This document shows positions 1 through 9,685 of a stretch of 64,000 bases of DNA, in pieces. Made by a program: the position numbers and the translations under genes. The stretch is from assembly GCF_004458765.1 (NCBI RefSeq), contig NZ_SPJX01000186.1, positions 121,592 to 185,591 of the forward strand. The letters are read 5' to 3'. The stretch's first letter is position 1, and each line of letters begins with the position of its first letter. The DNA is from Microvirga pakistanensis. Its GTDB lineage: Bacteria > Pseudomonadota > Alphaproteobacteria > Rhizobiales > Beijerinckiaceae. A model generated the notes under the pieces. That model made no database searches, was not told the origin of the DNA, and saw nothing but the letters and a program-made list of their open reading frames with translations.

Positions 1-440
1 TTGTTGCCGAGGATCCCGGGCAAGTGGCCGCGCTCGATGAGCGCGTTCGTCAGCTTCTCCGGGAAAGCCGGAACCGTGTTGGGGAAATACCCCCAGTCGA
101 AGTCGACCGGAACGCCGGCGATCTCCCAATGGCCGGACGGAGTGTCCTTGCCGTTGGACGTTTCGACGCCGTAGCCCCAGGCTCCCCTGACGGCCTCCCG
201 TGGCGCGAGATTCGGCGGCATGCGGCCCGTGGAGGCCTCGCAGGCCAAGCCCAGTCCCGAGGCGCTCATGAACGGCAGGTGGAGCGGACCCTGGCGCAGG
301 CCGGGCTGGTCGCCCCGTCCCTCAGCGCAGGCCTCGGCGATGTGGCCCACGGTGTCGGATCCGGCATCGCCATAGGCGGCCGCATCTTCCGCTCCGCCGA
401 TGCCGACGGAATCGAGCACGATGAGGAGAGCGCGAGCCAT
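1..440 (-). CDS. deoB: Phosphopentomutase, N-terminal part (cut by window edge)
   Basis: The enzyme interconverts ribose or deoxyribose 1-phosphate and 5-phosphate in nucleoside salvage, in the cytoplasm. About 146 residues are visible from ATG at 440. They start [16 protein letters not shown], with the metal-binding Asp of the alkaline-phosphatase fold in LDSVGIG, followed by [17 protein letters not shown]-like [21 protein letters not shown] and a [11 protein letters not shown] stretch. All are typical of the DeoB N-terminus. The rest lies before position 1. The gene lies 44 bp downstream of the CDF transporter gene on the same strand and may be co-transcribed with it. Confidence 0.93.
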   Translation of the reverse strand, partial: MARALLIVLDSVGIGGAEDAAAYGDAGSDTVGHIAEACAEGRGDQPGLRQGPLHLPFMSASGLGLACEASTGRMPPNLAPREAVRGAWGYGVETSNGKDTPSGHWEIAGVPVDFDWGYFPNTVPAFPEKLTNALIERGHLPGILGN

Positions 441-484
441 GGAAGCTGGTCCTTCAAGCCGTTGGAATCACGATTGATACGGCA

Positions 485-1507
485 TCAGTGCGGAAGATGC
501 GATGCCTCAGTCCGGTGAGGGTGCCCCCCATGATTGTGCCCCTCGTGGCGATGGTCGTGCCCATGATCGTGATGGTCAAGGGGACATTCGTGGCCGTGAT
601 CGTGGCCGCCGGAGGCATGGACCTCGATCTGCAGGGTCGCATGGCCGATCCCGAACCGCTCCTTGAGCTCATGCTGCGTCTCCGCGAGGAAACGATCGCC
701 CGGATGGCCTTCCGGCATGACGAGGTGCGCCGTCAACGCGGTCTGGGTGGTGCTGATGGCCCAGATGTGCAGATGGTGGACGCGGGCAACGCCAGGGCGC
801 TCCGTGAGCATTCCTCGCACGTCCGCCAGGGAAATTCCGCTCGGCACGCCCTGCAGCGAAAGCCTGAGCGATTGCCGCAGCAGGTCCCAGGTGCCCCAGA
901 CGATCACGGCCGCGATCACGAGGCTGAGGACCGGGTCGATCCAGGTCGCGCCCGTCCAGAGAATGGCGAGGCCGCCGAGCACGACGCCGAGGGACACGGC
1001 GGCATCCGCGACCATGTGCAGGAACGCGCCACGGATGTTGAGATCCTGGTGTCCGCTCATGAAGAGAAACGCCGTGAAGCCGTTCACCACGATGCCGATG
1101 CCGGCCACCGCCATCATGGTTCCGGCCAGGACGGGCGCGGGCTCGATGAGCCGCTGCACGGATTCCCACACGATCCCGCCGACGGCCACCATGAGCAGGA
1201 GCGCATTGAGAAGGGCCGCGAGAATGGAGCTCGAGCGCAAGCCATAGGTATAGCGCTCGTTGGGCTCGCGCCGGGACAGGATCGCAGCGCCCCAGGCGAC
1301 CGCAAGGCCGAGGACGTCGCTGAGGTTGTGCCCCGCATCCGACAGGAGCGCCATGGAATCCGCGTAGAATCCGTAGCCTGCCTCGACGGCCACGAAGGCG
1401 AGGTTCAGCACGATGCCGATGGCGAAGGCGCGGCCGTGGCCGACCTCATGGGTATGGTGATGGCCGTGCTGGGAATGGCCCGCGGAATGGTGATGGTGAG
1501 CCTGCAT
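485..1507 (-). CDS. Cation diffusion facilitator metal transporter, His-rich
   Basis: This 340-residue inner-membrane protein exports divalent metal (Zn/Co/Ni type) by proton antiport. The N-terminus is a histidine-rich stretch (HHHH and HGHHHTHEVGHG within 25 residues), and a second His/Asp-rich tail occupies roughly residues 295-330. Between them are about six membrane segments. The CDF metal site HxxxD pattern is seen in SDAGHNLSD (TM2) and in HMVADAAVS (TM5), and the C-terminal cytoplasmic domain carries HHLHIWAIS. The His-rich ends resemble the CzcD/DmeF subgroup, but the specific metal cannot be told. Start is ATG at 1507. It lies just downstream of the yej-type operon on the same strand. 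Confidence 0.92.
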   Translation of the reverse strand: MQAHHHHSAGHSQHGHHHTHEVGHGRAFAIGIVLNLAFVAVEAGYGFYADSMALLSDAGHNLSDVLGLAVAWGAAILSRREPNERYTYGLRSSSILAALLNALLLMVAVGGIVWESVQRLIEPAPVLAGTMMAVAGIGIVVNGFTAFLFMSGHQDLNIRGAFLHMVADAAVSLGVVLGGLAILWTGATWIDPVLSLVIAAVIVWGTWDLLRQSLRLSLQGVPSGISLADVRGMLTERPGVARVHHLHIWAISTTQTALTAHLVMPEGHPGDRFLAETQHELKERFGIGHATLQIEVHASGGHDHGHECPLDHHDHGHDHRHEGHNHGGHPHRTEASHLPH

Positions 1508-1519
1508 GATCGAAACGCG

Positions 1520-3148
1520 TCACTGCCGGACGGCGGTTGCACCCACCGTCTCGAGATTGAAGGCGGCCGCGAAGAGGGCCTGTGTGTACTCCGTGCGGGG
1601 AGCGGCGAAGATGCTCTCCGCCGGTCCCTCTTCGACAACCTTGCCGTTCTGCATCACGATCACGTGGTTCGCCAGCGCGCGCACCACCTTCAGATCGTGG
1701 CTGATGAACATATAGGCGAGGTCGCGGCGCTTCTGCAGATCGCGCAGCAGCTCGACGATCTGCGCCTGCACGGACATGTCGAGCGCCGAGGTAGGCTCGT
1801 CCAGCATGATGAATTGCGGCTCGAGCGCCATCGCGCGCGCAATGGCGATGCGCTGGCGCTGTCCGCCGGAAAACTCGTGCGGATAGCGGTCCATGGTGGC
1901 GGGATCGAGCCCCACGTCGTGCAGGGCTTTCGCCACCACGTCGCGGCGCTGCCGGTAGTTCAGGCCCTTGTCCTGAACGAGCAGGCCCTCCTCGACGATC
2001 TCCGCGATCGACATGCGCGGCGAGAGGGAGCCGTAAGGGTCCTGGAACACGACCTGCAGATCCTTGCGCATCGGGCGGATCTCCCGCCCGCGCAGGCCGT
2101 CGATGCGGTTTCCGAGGAACACGATGGGGCCTTCGGACTGGACGAGGCGGAGGATCGCCAATCCCAGCGTCGTCTTGCCCGATCCGGACTCGCCCACGAC
2201 GCCCACCGTTTCGCCCCGCCGCACGCGCACGGACACGCCATCGACAGCCTTCACGTGACCGACGGTTTTCTGAAAGAAACCGCGCTTGATCGGGAACCAC
2301 ACCTTGATAGGGCCTGCCTCGACGATGGTCGGCGCGTCGGCAGACAACGGATTGGCGCGGCCTTTCGGCTCCGCGGCCAGAAGACGCTGCGTGTAGGCGT
2401 GCTGCGGATTGCGGAATACCTCCGCGGTCGTGCCATGCTCCACGATCCGGCCGCCCAGCATGACGCACACCCGGTCGGCGATCTTGCGCACGATGCCGAG
2501 ATCGTGGGTGATGAAGAGCATGGACATGCCGAGCTTGGCCTTCAGCTCGGCGAGCAGCTTGAGAATCTGCGCCTGCACGGTCACGTCGAGCGCGGTCGTC
2601 GGTTCATCCGCAATGAACAGGTCGGGCTCGTTGGCGAGCGCCATGGCGATCATCACGCGCTGGCGCTGGCCGCCCGAGAGCTGGTGCGGATAGGCTTTCA
2701 GGCGGCTTTCCGCGTCGCGGATGCCGACAAGCTGCAGCAGCTCCAGGGTGCGGGCGCGCGCCTCCTTCTCCGAGAGGCCGCGATGGAGCCTCAGGATTTC
2801 GCCGATCTGCCGGTCGATGGTTTGGAGCGGGTTGAGCGAGGTCATCGGCTCCTGGAACACCATGGTGATGTCGTCGCCGCGCACCCGGCGCATCTCGTCT
2901 TCGCTCAGGCCCATCAGGTCCTTGCCCTTGAACAGGATCCGGCCGGACGGGTGATGCGCGGACGGGTAGGGCAGGAGCTTGAGCACGGAGAGCGCCGAAA
3001 CGGACTTGCCCGATCCCGACTCGCCCACCAGCGCCACGGTCTCGCCGGGCATGATGTCGAAGGAGACGCGGTCCACCGCCAGCATGTCGCGCTCGCCCTG
3101 GCGGAAGGCGACGGAGAGATCTTGGACGGAGAGGAGGGGCTCTGTCAT
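1520..3148 (-). CDS. yejF: Peptide/microcin C ABC transporter, double ATPase (YejF type)
   Basis: This 542-residue protein contains two fused ABC ATPase domains that power uptake of oligopeptides (microcin C family importer, Yej/Dpp-Opp class). The first domain has Walker A GESGSGKS near residue 38 and signature LSGGQRQR. The second has GESGSGKTT and signature FSGGQRQR. Both have a Walker B followed by DEPTTALD or DEPTSALD. Oligopeptide C-terminal extensions (PLSADAP-like) follow the first domain. The ATG overlaps the stop of the permease gene by 4 nt (ATGA). It is the last gene of a minus-strand operon of binding proteins, DUF4260, YejB, YejE, YejF. Confidence 0.94.
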   Translation of the reverse strand: MTEPLLSVQDLSVAFRQGERDMLAVDRVSFDIMPGETVALVGESGSGKSVSALSVLKLLPYPSAHHPSGRILFKGKDLMGLSEDEMRRVRGDDITMVFQEPMTSLNPLQTIDRQIGEILRLHRGLSEKEARARTLELLQLVGIRDAESRLKAYPHQLSGGQRQRVMIAMALANEPDLFIADEPTTALDVTVQAQILKLLAELKAKLGMSMLFITHDLGIVRKIADRVCVMLGGRIVEHGTTAEVFRNPQHAYTQRLLAAEPKGRANPLSADAPTIVEAGPIKVWFPIKRGFFQKTVGHVKAVDGVSVRVRRGETVGVVGESGSGKTTLGLAILRLVQSEGPIVFLGNRIDGLRGREIRPMRKDLQVVFQDPYGSLSPRMSIAEIVEEGLLVQDKGLNYRQRRDVVAKALHDVGLDPATMDRYPHEFSGGQRQRIAIARAMALEPQFIMLDEPTSALDMSVQAQIVELLRDLQKRRDLAYMFISHDLKVVRALANHVIVMQNGKVVEEGPAESIFAAPRTEYTQALFAAAFNLETVGATAVRQ

Positions 3149-4308
3149 CGGAACGTCTTTCTCGGGTCGAAGGCGTCACGCACGGCTTCGCCGATGAAGA
3201 TGAGAAGGCTGAGCATGAGGGCGATCACGAAGAACCCCGCAAGGCCGAGCCACGGTGCCTGGAGATTGGCCTTGCCCTGCGCGAGCAATTCGCCCAGCGA
3301 GGGCGAGCCGGGTGGGAGGCCGAAGCCGAGGAAGTCGAGGGAGGTGAGCGTCGTGATCGAGCCGTTGATGATGAAAGGCATGAAGGTGAGCGTCGCGACC
3401 ATCGCGTTCGGCAGGAGATGCTTGAACATGATGGTGGCGTTCGACAGCCCCAAGGCGCGCGCGGCGCGCACATATTCGAAGTTTCGCGCCCGCAGGAACT
3501 CGGCGCGCACGACGCCCACCAGAGACACCCAGGAGAAGAGCAGCAGGATGCCGAGCAGCACGAAGAAGCTCGGCGTGATGATCGACGAGATGATGATGAG
3601 CAGGTACAGCGAGGGGATGGCGGTCCAGATCTCGATGAAGCGCTGCGCGATCAGATCGATCCATCCTCCGTAATAGCCCTGCACCGCGCCCGCGAGGATG
3701 CCGATGACGGACGAGATGCCCGCGAGGATCAGGCCGAACAGCACGGAGATGCGAAAGCCGTAGATGAGGCGCGCCACCACGTCCCGGCCCTGATCGTCCG
3801 TGCCGAGCCAGTTCCATTCGATGTCCTTGCAGCCCGTGCCGCCGTTCCGCTCCGCGATGGGGCGGCATTGCTCGTCCGTGAGCATCCAGGTCGGCGGGGC
3901 TGGGGCGGGAACCGGAAGGTCGAGGTTGTGCGTGTTGTAGGAGAACCGGACCGGCGCCCAGAGCATCCATCCGTTCTCCTGGATCTCCTTCGCGATCACG
4001 GGATCCCGGTAATCGGTCTGCGCCAGGAAGCCGCCGAATTTTTCCTCCGGGTAATCCACGAAAGCCGGGTAGAGCCATTCGCCCTTGTAGGAGGCGAGGA
4101 TCGGCTTGTCGTTGGCGAGGAGCTCGGCGAACAGGCTCAGGACGAACAGAATCGTGAAGATCCAGAACGACCACCAGCCTCGGCGGTTCGCCTTGAAATT
4201 CTGCAGCCGGCGCCGGTTGAGGGGCGAGAGCCTGATGAAACCCTGGCGCGGCAGCGGCGGCGCGACAGGGGAGGCAGCCGGAGAGACGACGGGCACGTTC
4301 TCGTTCAT
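3145..4308 (-). CDS. yejE: Peptide ABC transporter permease (YejE type)
   Basis: This 387-residue inner-membrane permease belongs to the BPD_transp_1 (OppC/YejE) class. After a Pro-rich N-terminus come the OppC-like segment LSPLNRRRLQNFKANRRG and a first membrane span near residues 45-65. A periplasmic loop contains FGGFLAQTDYRDPVI and the conserved WLGTDDQGRDV motif. Five further spans carry the EAA-type loop ARALGLSNATIMFKHLLPNA, which contacts the ATPase. YejE proteins have this long loop between spans one and two. Start is ATG at 4308, one base away from the yejB stop codon. Confidence 0.94.
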   Translation of the reverse strand: MNENVPVVSPAASPVAPPLPRQGFIRLSPLNRRRLQNFKANRRGWWSFWIFTILFVLSLFAELLANDKPILASYKGEWLYPAFVDYPEEKFGGFLAQTDYRDPVIAKEIQENGWMLWAPVRFSYNTHNLDLPVPAPAPPTWMLTDEQCRPIAERNGGTGCKDIEWNWLGTDDQGRDVVARLIYGFRISVLFGLILAGISSVIGILAGAVQGYYGGWIDLIAQRFIEIWTAIPSLYLLIIISSIITPSFFVLLGILLLFSWVSLVGVVRAEFLRARNFEYVRAARALGLSNATIMFKHLLPNAMVATLTFMPFIINGSITTLTSLDFLGFGLPPGSPSLGELLAQGKANLQAPWLGLAGFFVIALMLSLLIFIGEAVRDAFDPRKTFR

Positions 4309-4309
4309 C

Positions 4310-5419
4310 TCACGCCTCCCGTGTCTCGAAATCGATCCTCGGATCGATCCAGGTATAGGTCAGGTCGGAGAGCAGGTTCACCACCAATCCCAGCAGGGAG
4401 AAGATGTAGAGATTGGCGAAGACCACGGGGTAATCGCGGTTCACGATGGATTCGAAGGAGAGCAGCCCCAATCCGTCGAGGGAGAAGATCGTCTCGATGA
4501 GGAGCGAGCCTGCGAAGAAGGCGCTGATGAAGGCCCCCGGGAAACCTGCGATCACGATCAGCATGGCGTTGCGGAAAACGTGGCCGTAGAGCACCTGTCT
4601 CTCGGACAGGCCCTTCATGCGCGCGGTGAGCACGTATTGCTTGCGGATCTCGTCGAGGAACGAGTTCTTCGTGAGCAGGGTCGAGGTGGCGAAAGCGCCG
4701 AGCGCCATCGCGGTGATCGGCAGCACCAGATGCCAGAAGTAATCGGCAATCTGCATGTACCAGGGCATGAACGCCCAGTTCTCGGAGGTCAGGCCGCGCA
4801 GGGGGAAGAGCTGCCAGAACGAGCCGCCGGCGAACAGCACGATGAGCAGGATCGCGAACAGAAAGCCCGGGATCGCATAGCCGATGATGACGACGGCCGA
4901 CGTCCAGATGTCGAAGGATGAGCCGTCGCGCACCGCCTTCTTGATCCCGAGCGGGATCGAGATGGCATAGGACAGGAGCGTCATCCATAAACCTAGGCTG
5001 ATCGAGACCGGCAGCTTCTCCTTGATCAGCTCCAGAACCGAGATGTCGCGGAAATAGCTCTTTCCGAAATCGAAGCGCGCATAATCCCACAGCATCTTGA
5101 AGAAGCGCTCGTGGGCAGGCTTGTCGAAGCCGAACTGCGCCTCGAGCTGCTTGATGAATTGCGGGTCGAGACCTTGAGCCCCGCGATAGCGGGACGAGGA
5201 CGCGTCGCCTCCGCCGCCGGGACTTTGGTTACCGCCCGAGAAATCGCCTCCGCCGCCGGAGACGCGCGAGGCCGCACCGGAATCCTGCCCCTGCAGCTGC
5301 GCAATGATGCGCTCGACAGGGCCGCCGGGGGCGAACTGCACGAGCACGAAGGAGATGAGCATGATCCCGAGGATGGTGGGGATCATGAGGAGGATACGGC
5401 GTGCGATATAGGCCAGCAT
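4310..5419 (-). CDS. yejB: Peptide ABC transporter permease (YejB type)
   Basis: This 369-residue inner-membrane permease is of the OppB/YejB class. It starts [20 protein letters not shown] (first span), with the usual FAPGGPVE motif close behind. A low-complexity Gly/Ser insert follows (about residues 50-72, [25 protein letters not shown]), then [10 protein letters not shown], typical of YejB. The EAA loop [24 protein letters not shown] lies in the C-terminal half. ATG at 5419 was chosen over the in-frame TTG one codon upstream. The start overlaps the DUF4260 stop as TGATG, which suggests translational coupling. Confidence 0.93.
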   Translation of the reverse strand: MLAYIARRILLMIPTILGIMLISFVLVQFAPGGPVERIIAQLQGQDSGAASRVSGGGGDFSGGNQSPGGGGDASSSRYRGAQGLDPQFIKQLEAQFGFDKPAHERFFKMLWDYARFDFGKSYFRDISVLELIKEKLPVSISLGLWMTLLSYAISIPLGIKKAVRDGSSFDIWTSAVVIIGYAIPGFLFAILLIVLFAGGSFWQLFPLRGLTSENWAFMPWYMQIADYFWHLVLPITAMALGAFATSTLLTKNSFLDEIRKQYVLTARMKGLSERQVLYGHVFRNAMLIVIAGFPGAFISAFFAGSLLIETIFSLDGLGLLSFESIVNRDYPVVFANLYIFSLLGLVVNLLSDLTYTWIDPRIDFETREA

Positions 5420-5811
5420 CAAGCGCCTGCGCGGTTGCGGCCGATGGGGCCGAGATGGGTGTCGCTGAAAGCGGTGGCGTATTTCAATCCATATCCCAAC
5501 ATGCGGTCGAACCCGATATGCGCCGCCCAGATGACGGCAATCCCGAGGAAGAGAGGGGCGTCCAACGCCAGCCCAACACCCAGCACGGCCGCGGGACCCA
5601 GGATGGTGTGGGTGGCATTGTAGATGGCGGCCCCCGTTTTAGGCCCTGCCAGATACCCTGCAAAGCTCAGATCCGGGCTGAAGAACAGGATGGCATAGAG
5701 CCACCAGGAGAGCCCGGTTTGGAAAAAGACTCCTGTGCCGAGGAGGAACAGCGCCAGGCCTTCCAGACGCAGGAGCAGGCGGGGCGTGCCCGCCACGGCC
5801 GGGGCCGTCAT
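5419..5811 (-). CDS. DUF4260 family membrane protein
   Basis: This is a small hydrophobic protein of about 130 residues with four likely membrane spans. It matches the DUF4260 pattern by eye: [13 protein letters not shown] near the start, a SPDLSFAGY motif, a [10 protein letters not shown] segment with a conserved His, and [14 protein letters not shown] near the C-terminus. No function is established for the family. It lies inside the peptide-transporter operon, between the second binding protein and yejB. An in-frame TTG at 5823 has a well-spaced GAGGA ribosome site, so a four-residue longer product is possible. Confidence 0.82.
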   Translation of the reverse strand: MTAPAVAGTPRLLLRLEGLALFLLGTGVFFQTGLSWWLYAILFFSPDLSFAGYLAGPKTGAAIYNATHTILGPAAVLGVGLALDAPLFLGIAVIWAAHIGFDRMLGYGLKYATAFSDTHLGPIGRNRAGA

Positions 5812-5826
5812 GATCGTGTCCAAACC

Positions 5827-7704
5827 TTATCCTCGCCCGATCCGCTTGGCCTTTTCGGCATCGTACCACCAGGTTCCTGGAGCCCCCGAGGCAAAGCGGG
5901 GCTTCTGCTCGGGACGGGAGAACTGGTCCCAATAGGCGATCCATTCGCTGGCTCGATACCACATGGGCACCCAATAATGGCCCGAACGGAGAACCCGGTC
6001 CAGGGCGCGACAGGCGATGTTGAGCTCCTGCCGGGACTTCGCGTTGGCGAGCGTCTCGATGAGCGCGTCCACGGCCGGATGGCTGATTCCGGCGATGTTC
6101 TGGGAGCCGGGCGTCTTGGCCGCCTGCGAGCCGTACACCACCCGCAGACTGTCGCCCGGGGTCGATCCGCCGGAGAGATTCCGGCTCGCCATGTCGAAGT
6201 CGAATTCCTCCATGCGGCGCTGGTACTGCGCGGCGTCGACCACGCGGGAGAACGCATCGATGCCGAGCCGCTTCAGGTTGCTCTGGAAGGGCTGCGTGTG
6301 CGGCTGCAGCGCGGACTGGAAGTCCAGGAACTCGATCCGGAACGGCTGTCCATTGGGCAGCTTCAGCACGCCGCCCTCGCGTTTGCAGCCGGCCTCGCGC
6401 AGCAACTCGTCGGCGCGGCGCAGCAGTTTCCGATCCTGGCCGGACCCGTCGGACACGGGCGGCACGGGCGGTTCGCCGAAGACGGTGGCCGGAAGCTGGT
6501 TGCGGAACGGTTCCAGAAGAGCGAGCTCCTCCGGCGAAGGCATGCCGGTCGCCTTCATGTCGCTGTTCTCGAAGAAGGAGGTCGTGCGCTTGTACAGGCC
6601 GAACATGATGTTGGCGTTCGTCCATTCGAAATCGAACGCGAGCCCGATGGCTTCGCGGATGCGCGGATCCTTGAAGGCATCGCGGCGCATGTTGAAGTAC
6701 CAGCCCTGAATGCTGGAGGGTGAATCGTTGGAGATCTCCTCCTTCTTCACCTTGCCCTCGCGTATGGCCGGGAAGTCGTAGCCGGTCGACCAGATGCGGG
6801 AGGTGTATTCCTCGTGATAGTTGAGCGTGCCGTTCTTGAAGGCTTCGAATGCGACGGTCCTGTCGCGGAAGTATTCCCAGCGGATGCGGTCGAAATTGTT
6901 CTGGCCCACATTCACCGGAAGATCCTTGCCCCAGTAATCCGGCACGCGCTCGAACTCGATGAAGCGCCCCGTCTCGAACGTTTTGACCCTGTAGGGTCCG
7001 GAGCCGAGCGGCGCCTCCATCGTCGAAGCTTCGAAATCCTTGCCCTGCCAGTAGCGCTCCGAGAAGATCGGGAGCCCGGCCACGACAAGATGCAGATCGC
7101 GGCTGCGCTGCGGCGTGAACTGAACGCGCAGGACGTCATCGGCTTCCGCTTGCGCCGAGGCCATCTGCGCGAGGAGGGCGCGATAAACCGGGTGCCCCTT
7201 CTCCTTCAGGATGTTCAGGGAGAACGCCGCGTCCTTCGCCGTCAGCTGCGAGCCATCGTGAAAGCGCGCCTCCGGGCGCAGGCTGAAGCGATAGGTCAGC
7301 TTGTCTTCGGAGACGCGCACGTGTCTCGCCACCAATCCGTAAAGCGCGTCCGGCTCGTCGCCCGAGCCTGCCATCAACGAGTCGAAGGTGGCGCCCATGC
7401 CGGCTGCGCCGTCGCCGCGCAGCACGTAGATGTTCAGCGTGTTGAAGGTGTCGAAGTTCTGGTTGCCGGTGGTCTGCTTGATCTGAAGCACCAGCGTTCC
7501 GCCCTTGGGGGCGGCCGGGTTGACATAATTGAAATGCTTGAAGTCGGGCGGATACTTCAGCTCGCCGAAGGCGGAGAGGCCATAGGTTTCCATCTCTCCG
7601 GCGGTCTCTCCGGCGCCTTGGGCGAAGCCGGCTTTTGGCAGGAGGCTCGCGATCGCGCCGGCTGCGCTGCCCTTGAGGACGGCACGACGATTGAACGGTC
7701 TCAT
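5827..7704 (-). CDS. yejA: Extracellular peptide-binding protein, second of tandem pair (YejA type)
   Basis: This periplasmic solute-binding protein (SBP family 5) of 625 residues delivers peptides to the YejBEF importer. The N-terminus MRPFNRRAVLKGSAAGAI is a Tat-like signal (RR followed by a hydrophobic stretch). Then come the YejA hallmarks: FGELKYPPDFKHFNYVNPAAPKGGT, a FDTFN segment, and the ligand-domain motif GSGPYRVK. Start is ATG at 7704, overlapping the stop of the upstream paralogue by 4 nt; the ORF reads further upstream without a better start. It is about 40 percent alike by eye to the preceding binding protein, so the pair arose by tandem duplication. Confidence 0.92.
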   Translation of the reverse strand: MRPFNRRAVLKGSAAGAIASLLPKAGFAQGAGETAGEMETYGLSAFGELKYPPDFKHFNYVNPAAPKGGTLVLQIKQTTGNQNFDTFNTLNIYVLRGDGAAGMGATFDSLMAGSGDEPDALYGLVARHVRVSEDKLTYRFSLRPEARFHDGSQLTAKDAAFSLNILKEKGHPVYRALLAQMASAQAEADDVLRVQFTPQRSRDLHLVVAGLPIFSERYWQGKDFEASTMEAPLGSGPYRVKTFETGRFIEFERVPDYWGKDLPVNVGQNNFDRIRWEYFRDRTVAFEAFKNGTLNYHEEYTSRIWSTGYDFPAIREGKVKKEEISNDSPSSIQGWYFNMRRDAFKDPRIREAIGLAFDFEWTNANIMFGLYKRTTSFFENSDMKATGMPSPEELALLEPFRNQLPATVFGEPPVPPVSDGSGQDRKLLRRADELLREAGCKREGGVLKLPNGQPFRIEFLDFQSALQPHTQPFQSNLKRLGIDAFSRVVDAAQYQRRMEEFDFDMASRNLSGGSTPGDSLRVVYGSQAAKTPGSQNIAGISHPAVDALIETLANAKSRQELNIACRALDRVLRSGHYWVPMWYRASEWIAYWDQFSRPEQKPRFASGAPGTWWYDAEKAKRIGRG

Positions 7705-9545
7705 CGCGGCGCTCCTGTCTTGGCGGCCTTGGTTCCGTCGTACCACCATAGGGTCGGGAAGGCGGCGCCCGCGTAGCGGGGCATGGTCTGCGGGTGGCTA
7801 TAGCGATCCCAGCGGGCCGTGCGCTGCTTCAGGGACGTCCATTGCGGCACCACGTAGTTGTGCGCGAGCAGGACACGGTCGAGCGCCTTCGTGGCAGCCA
7901 CGAGCTCATCGCGATCCTTGGCGAAGATGATCCTGTCGATCAGCGCATCGACGGCCGGGTCGGAGATGCCCGCCAGATTGCGCGATCCTTCGCGCTGGGC
8001 CGACTGGGAGCCCCAGAACTCGCGCTGCTCGTTGCCTGGCGACAAGGATTGCGGCCAGACCGTCGACGTGATGTCGAAGTCGAAGGAGCGGGTGCGGTTG
8101 GTGTATTGCACGTCGTCGACCGTGCGGACCGCAGCGGCGATTCCGAGACGCTCGAGCACCGCCTTGTAGGGCAGGAAGACGCGCTCGTCGTTGGGACTGC
8201 TGCTGAGAAGCTCCACGCTCAACGTCTCGCCCCGCGCGTTGACCCGGCGCCCGTTCTTCACGTCCCATCCCGCTTCGCGCAGCAGGCGGTCCGCTTCGCG
8301 CAGGTTGCCGCGGATGCGTTCCGGCGTGTCGTTGACGGGGTTCTCGTAGGGTTTCGTGAAGACCTCCGGCGGAACCTTGTCGCGCAGGGATTCGAGAAGC
8401 TCCAGCTCCTTGCCCTGCGGCAGACCCGAGGAAGCGAGCTCGAGACCGTGGAAGTAGCTTCCGACGCGCTCGTAGAGGCCGTAGAAGACCGTCTTGTTGA
8501 GCTCCTCGAAGGGGAACGCGAGATTGAAGGCGCGCCGTACGCGCTCGTCCTTGAACTTGTCGCGCCTCAAGTTGAGCACGAAGGCCTGCATGATGCCGGT
8601 GGCCGCGTAGGGGAATTCCTCCAGAACCACCCGGCCTTCCTGCCTGGCCGGAAAGTCGTAGCCCGTCGCCCAGTTTCGGGCGCTGTTCTCCGTCCGGAAG
8701 TCGATCCGGTCCGCCTTGAAGGCTTCGAGCAGCACCGTCGCGTCGCGGTAGTATTCGTACCGGATTTCGTCGATGTTGTTCTGGCCCACATTCACGTTGA
8801 GGTTCGCGCCCCAGTAATCCGGCACGCGCTCGTAGGTGGCGCTGCGGCCCGCGTCGAAACTCTTGAGGCGGTAGGGCCCCGAAGCCAGCGGCGGCTCCAG
8901 GGTCGTCTGCGTGACGTCGCGCTTGCGCCCGTCCGGCGCCGTGCCTTCCCACCAGTGCTTGGGCAGCACGATCAGCTGCCCCATGATCTGGGGCAGTTCC
9001 CGGTTGCCCGTCTGGTTGAAGGTGAACTTCACCTCGCGCTCGCCCGTCTTCTCGGCCGTGGTCACGTTGGCGTAGTAGAAGGCATAGGTCGGGCTGTTGG
9101 CCTTGAAGGCCTCGAAGGAGAAGATCACGTCGTCCGCCGTGACCGGCTGTCCGTCATGCCACTTGGCGTCCGGGCGCAACCGGAAGCTGACGGAGGAATA
9201 ATCCTCCGGATAGGAGAACGCCTCCGCGAGCAGGCCGTAGGCGGCGCTCGGCTCGTCGAAGGAGGACGTGGTCAGCGTCTCGTAGATGAGGCCGAGACCC
9301 TGTTCGGGCGATCCCTTCACGCCCGCGACCACGATGTTGAAGCTGTCGAAGGTGCCCTGCGCCCCGAGCCGGACCGCTCCGCCCTTGGGGGCATCGGGGT
9401 TCACGTAGTCGAAATGGGAGAAGCCAGGCTCGTATTTGGGCTCTCCGAGGAGGGCCGCGCCATGCCGCCACTGGGCTTCCTGGGCTGCGAGGGGAGTCAG
9501 GGCGAGGCAGGCGGCCAGGAAGCCGGGCAGAAGGGTACGGATCAC
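7701..9545 (-). CDS. yejA: Extracellular peptide-binding protein, first of tandem pair (YejA type)
   Basis: This periplasmic SBP family 5 protein has 614 residues. The best start is GTG at 9545, preceded at 6 nt by AGGAGA. It gives a Sec signal (IRTLLPGFLAACLALTPLAAQEA) and the mature N-terminus typical of YejA (GEPKYEPGFSHFDYVNPDAPKGG). GSFDSFN-like TFDSFN, ASGPYRLKSF and VPDYWGANLNVNVGQNN motifs follow. It differs from its paralogue in having a Sec rather than a Tat-like leader. The long upstream extension of this reading frame runs through the cytochrome c gene and is not coding. Confidence 0.92.
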   Translation of the reverse strand: MIRTLLPGFLAACLALTPLAAQEAQWRHGAALLGEPKYEPGFSHFDYVNPDAPKGGAVRLGAQGTFDSFNIVVAGVKGSPEQGLGLIYETLTTSSFDEPSAAYGLLAEAFSYPEDYSSVSFRLRPDAKWHDGQPVTADDVIFSFEAFKANSPTYAFYYANVTTAEKTGEREVKFTFNQTGNRELPQIMGQLIVLPKHWWEGTAPDGRKRDVTQTTLEPPLASGPYRLKSFDAGRSATYERVPDYWGANLNVNVGQNNIDEIRYEYYRDATVLLEAFKADRIDFRTENSARNWATGYDFPARQEGRVVLEEFPYAATGIMQAFVLNLRRDKFKDERVRRAFNLAFPFEELNKTVFYGLYERVGSYFHGLELASSGLPQGKELELLESLRDKVPPEVFTKPYENPVNDTPERIRGNLREADRLLREAGWDVKNGRRVNARGETLSVELLSSSPNDERVFLPYKAVLERLGIAAAVRTVDDVQYTNRTRSFDFDITSTVWPQSLSPGNEQREFWGSQSAQREGSRNLAGISDPAVDALIDRIIFAKDRDELVAATKALDRVLLAHNYVVPQWTSLKQRTARWDRYSHPQTMPRYAGAAFPTLWWYDGTKAAKTGAPR

Positions 9546-9626
9546 AAGGCGTCTCCTGAAGGACGAGGCGTCTGTCGTCAGGTTACATTTTTGGGCGGAC
9601 CGGGGCGAGCGCAAGGGAGGAGGGAC

Positions 9627-9657
9627 AAAACAAAAGCCGGGCACAAGGCCCGGCTTC
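9627..9657 (-). terminator. Rho-independent terminator after the cytochrome c gene
   Basis: A GCCGGGC/GCCCGGC stem with a five-base loop is followed, reading on the minus strand, by the T-rich stretch TTTTGTTTTG. It lies 29 bp past the cytochrome c stop and ahead of the peptide-binding operon, so it separates the two units. Confidence 0.75.
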
Positions 9658-9685
9658 GCGGAAATCGACGGATGTCTGCCTGTCC

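Noticed and set aside
488..3673. Very long plus-strand open frame (over 1000 codons)
   Set aside because: It runs antisense to the CDF, yejF and yejE genes, which have clear motifs. The translation is low-complexity H/R/D/A with no domain; a GC-rich shadow.
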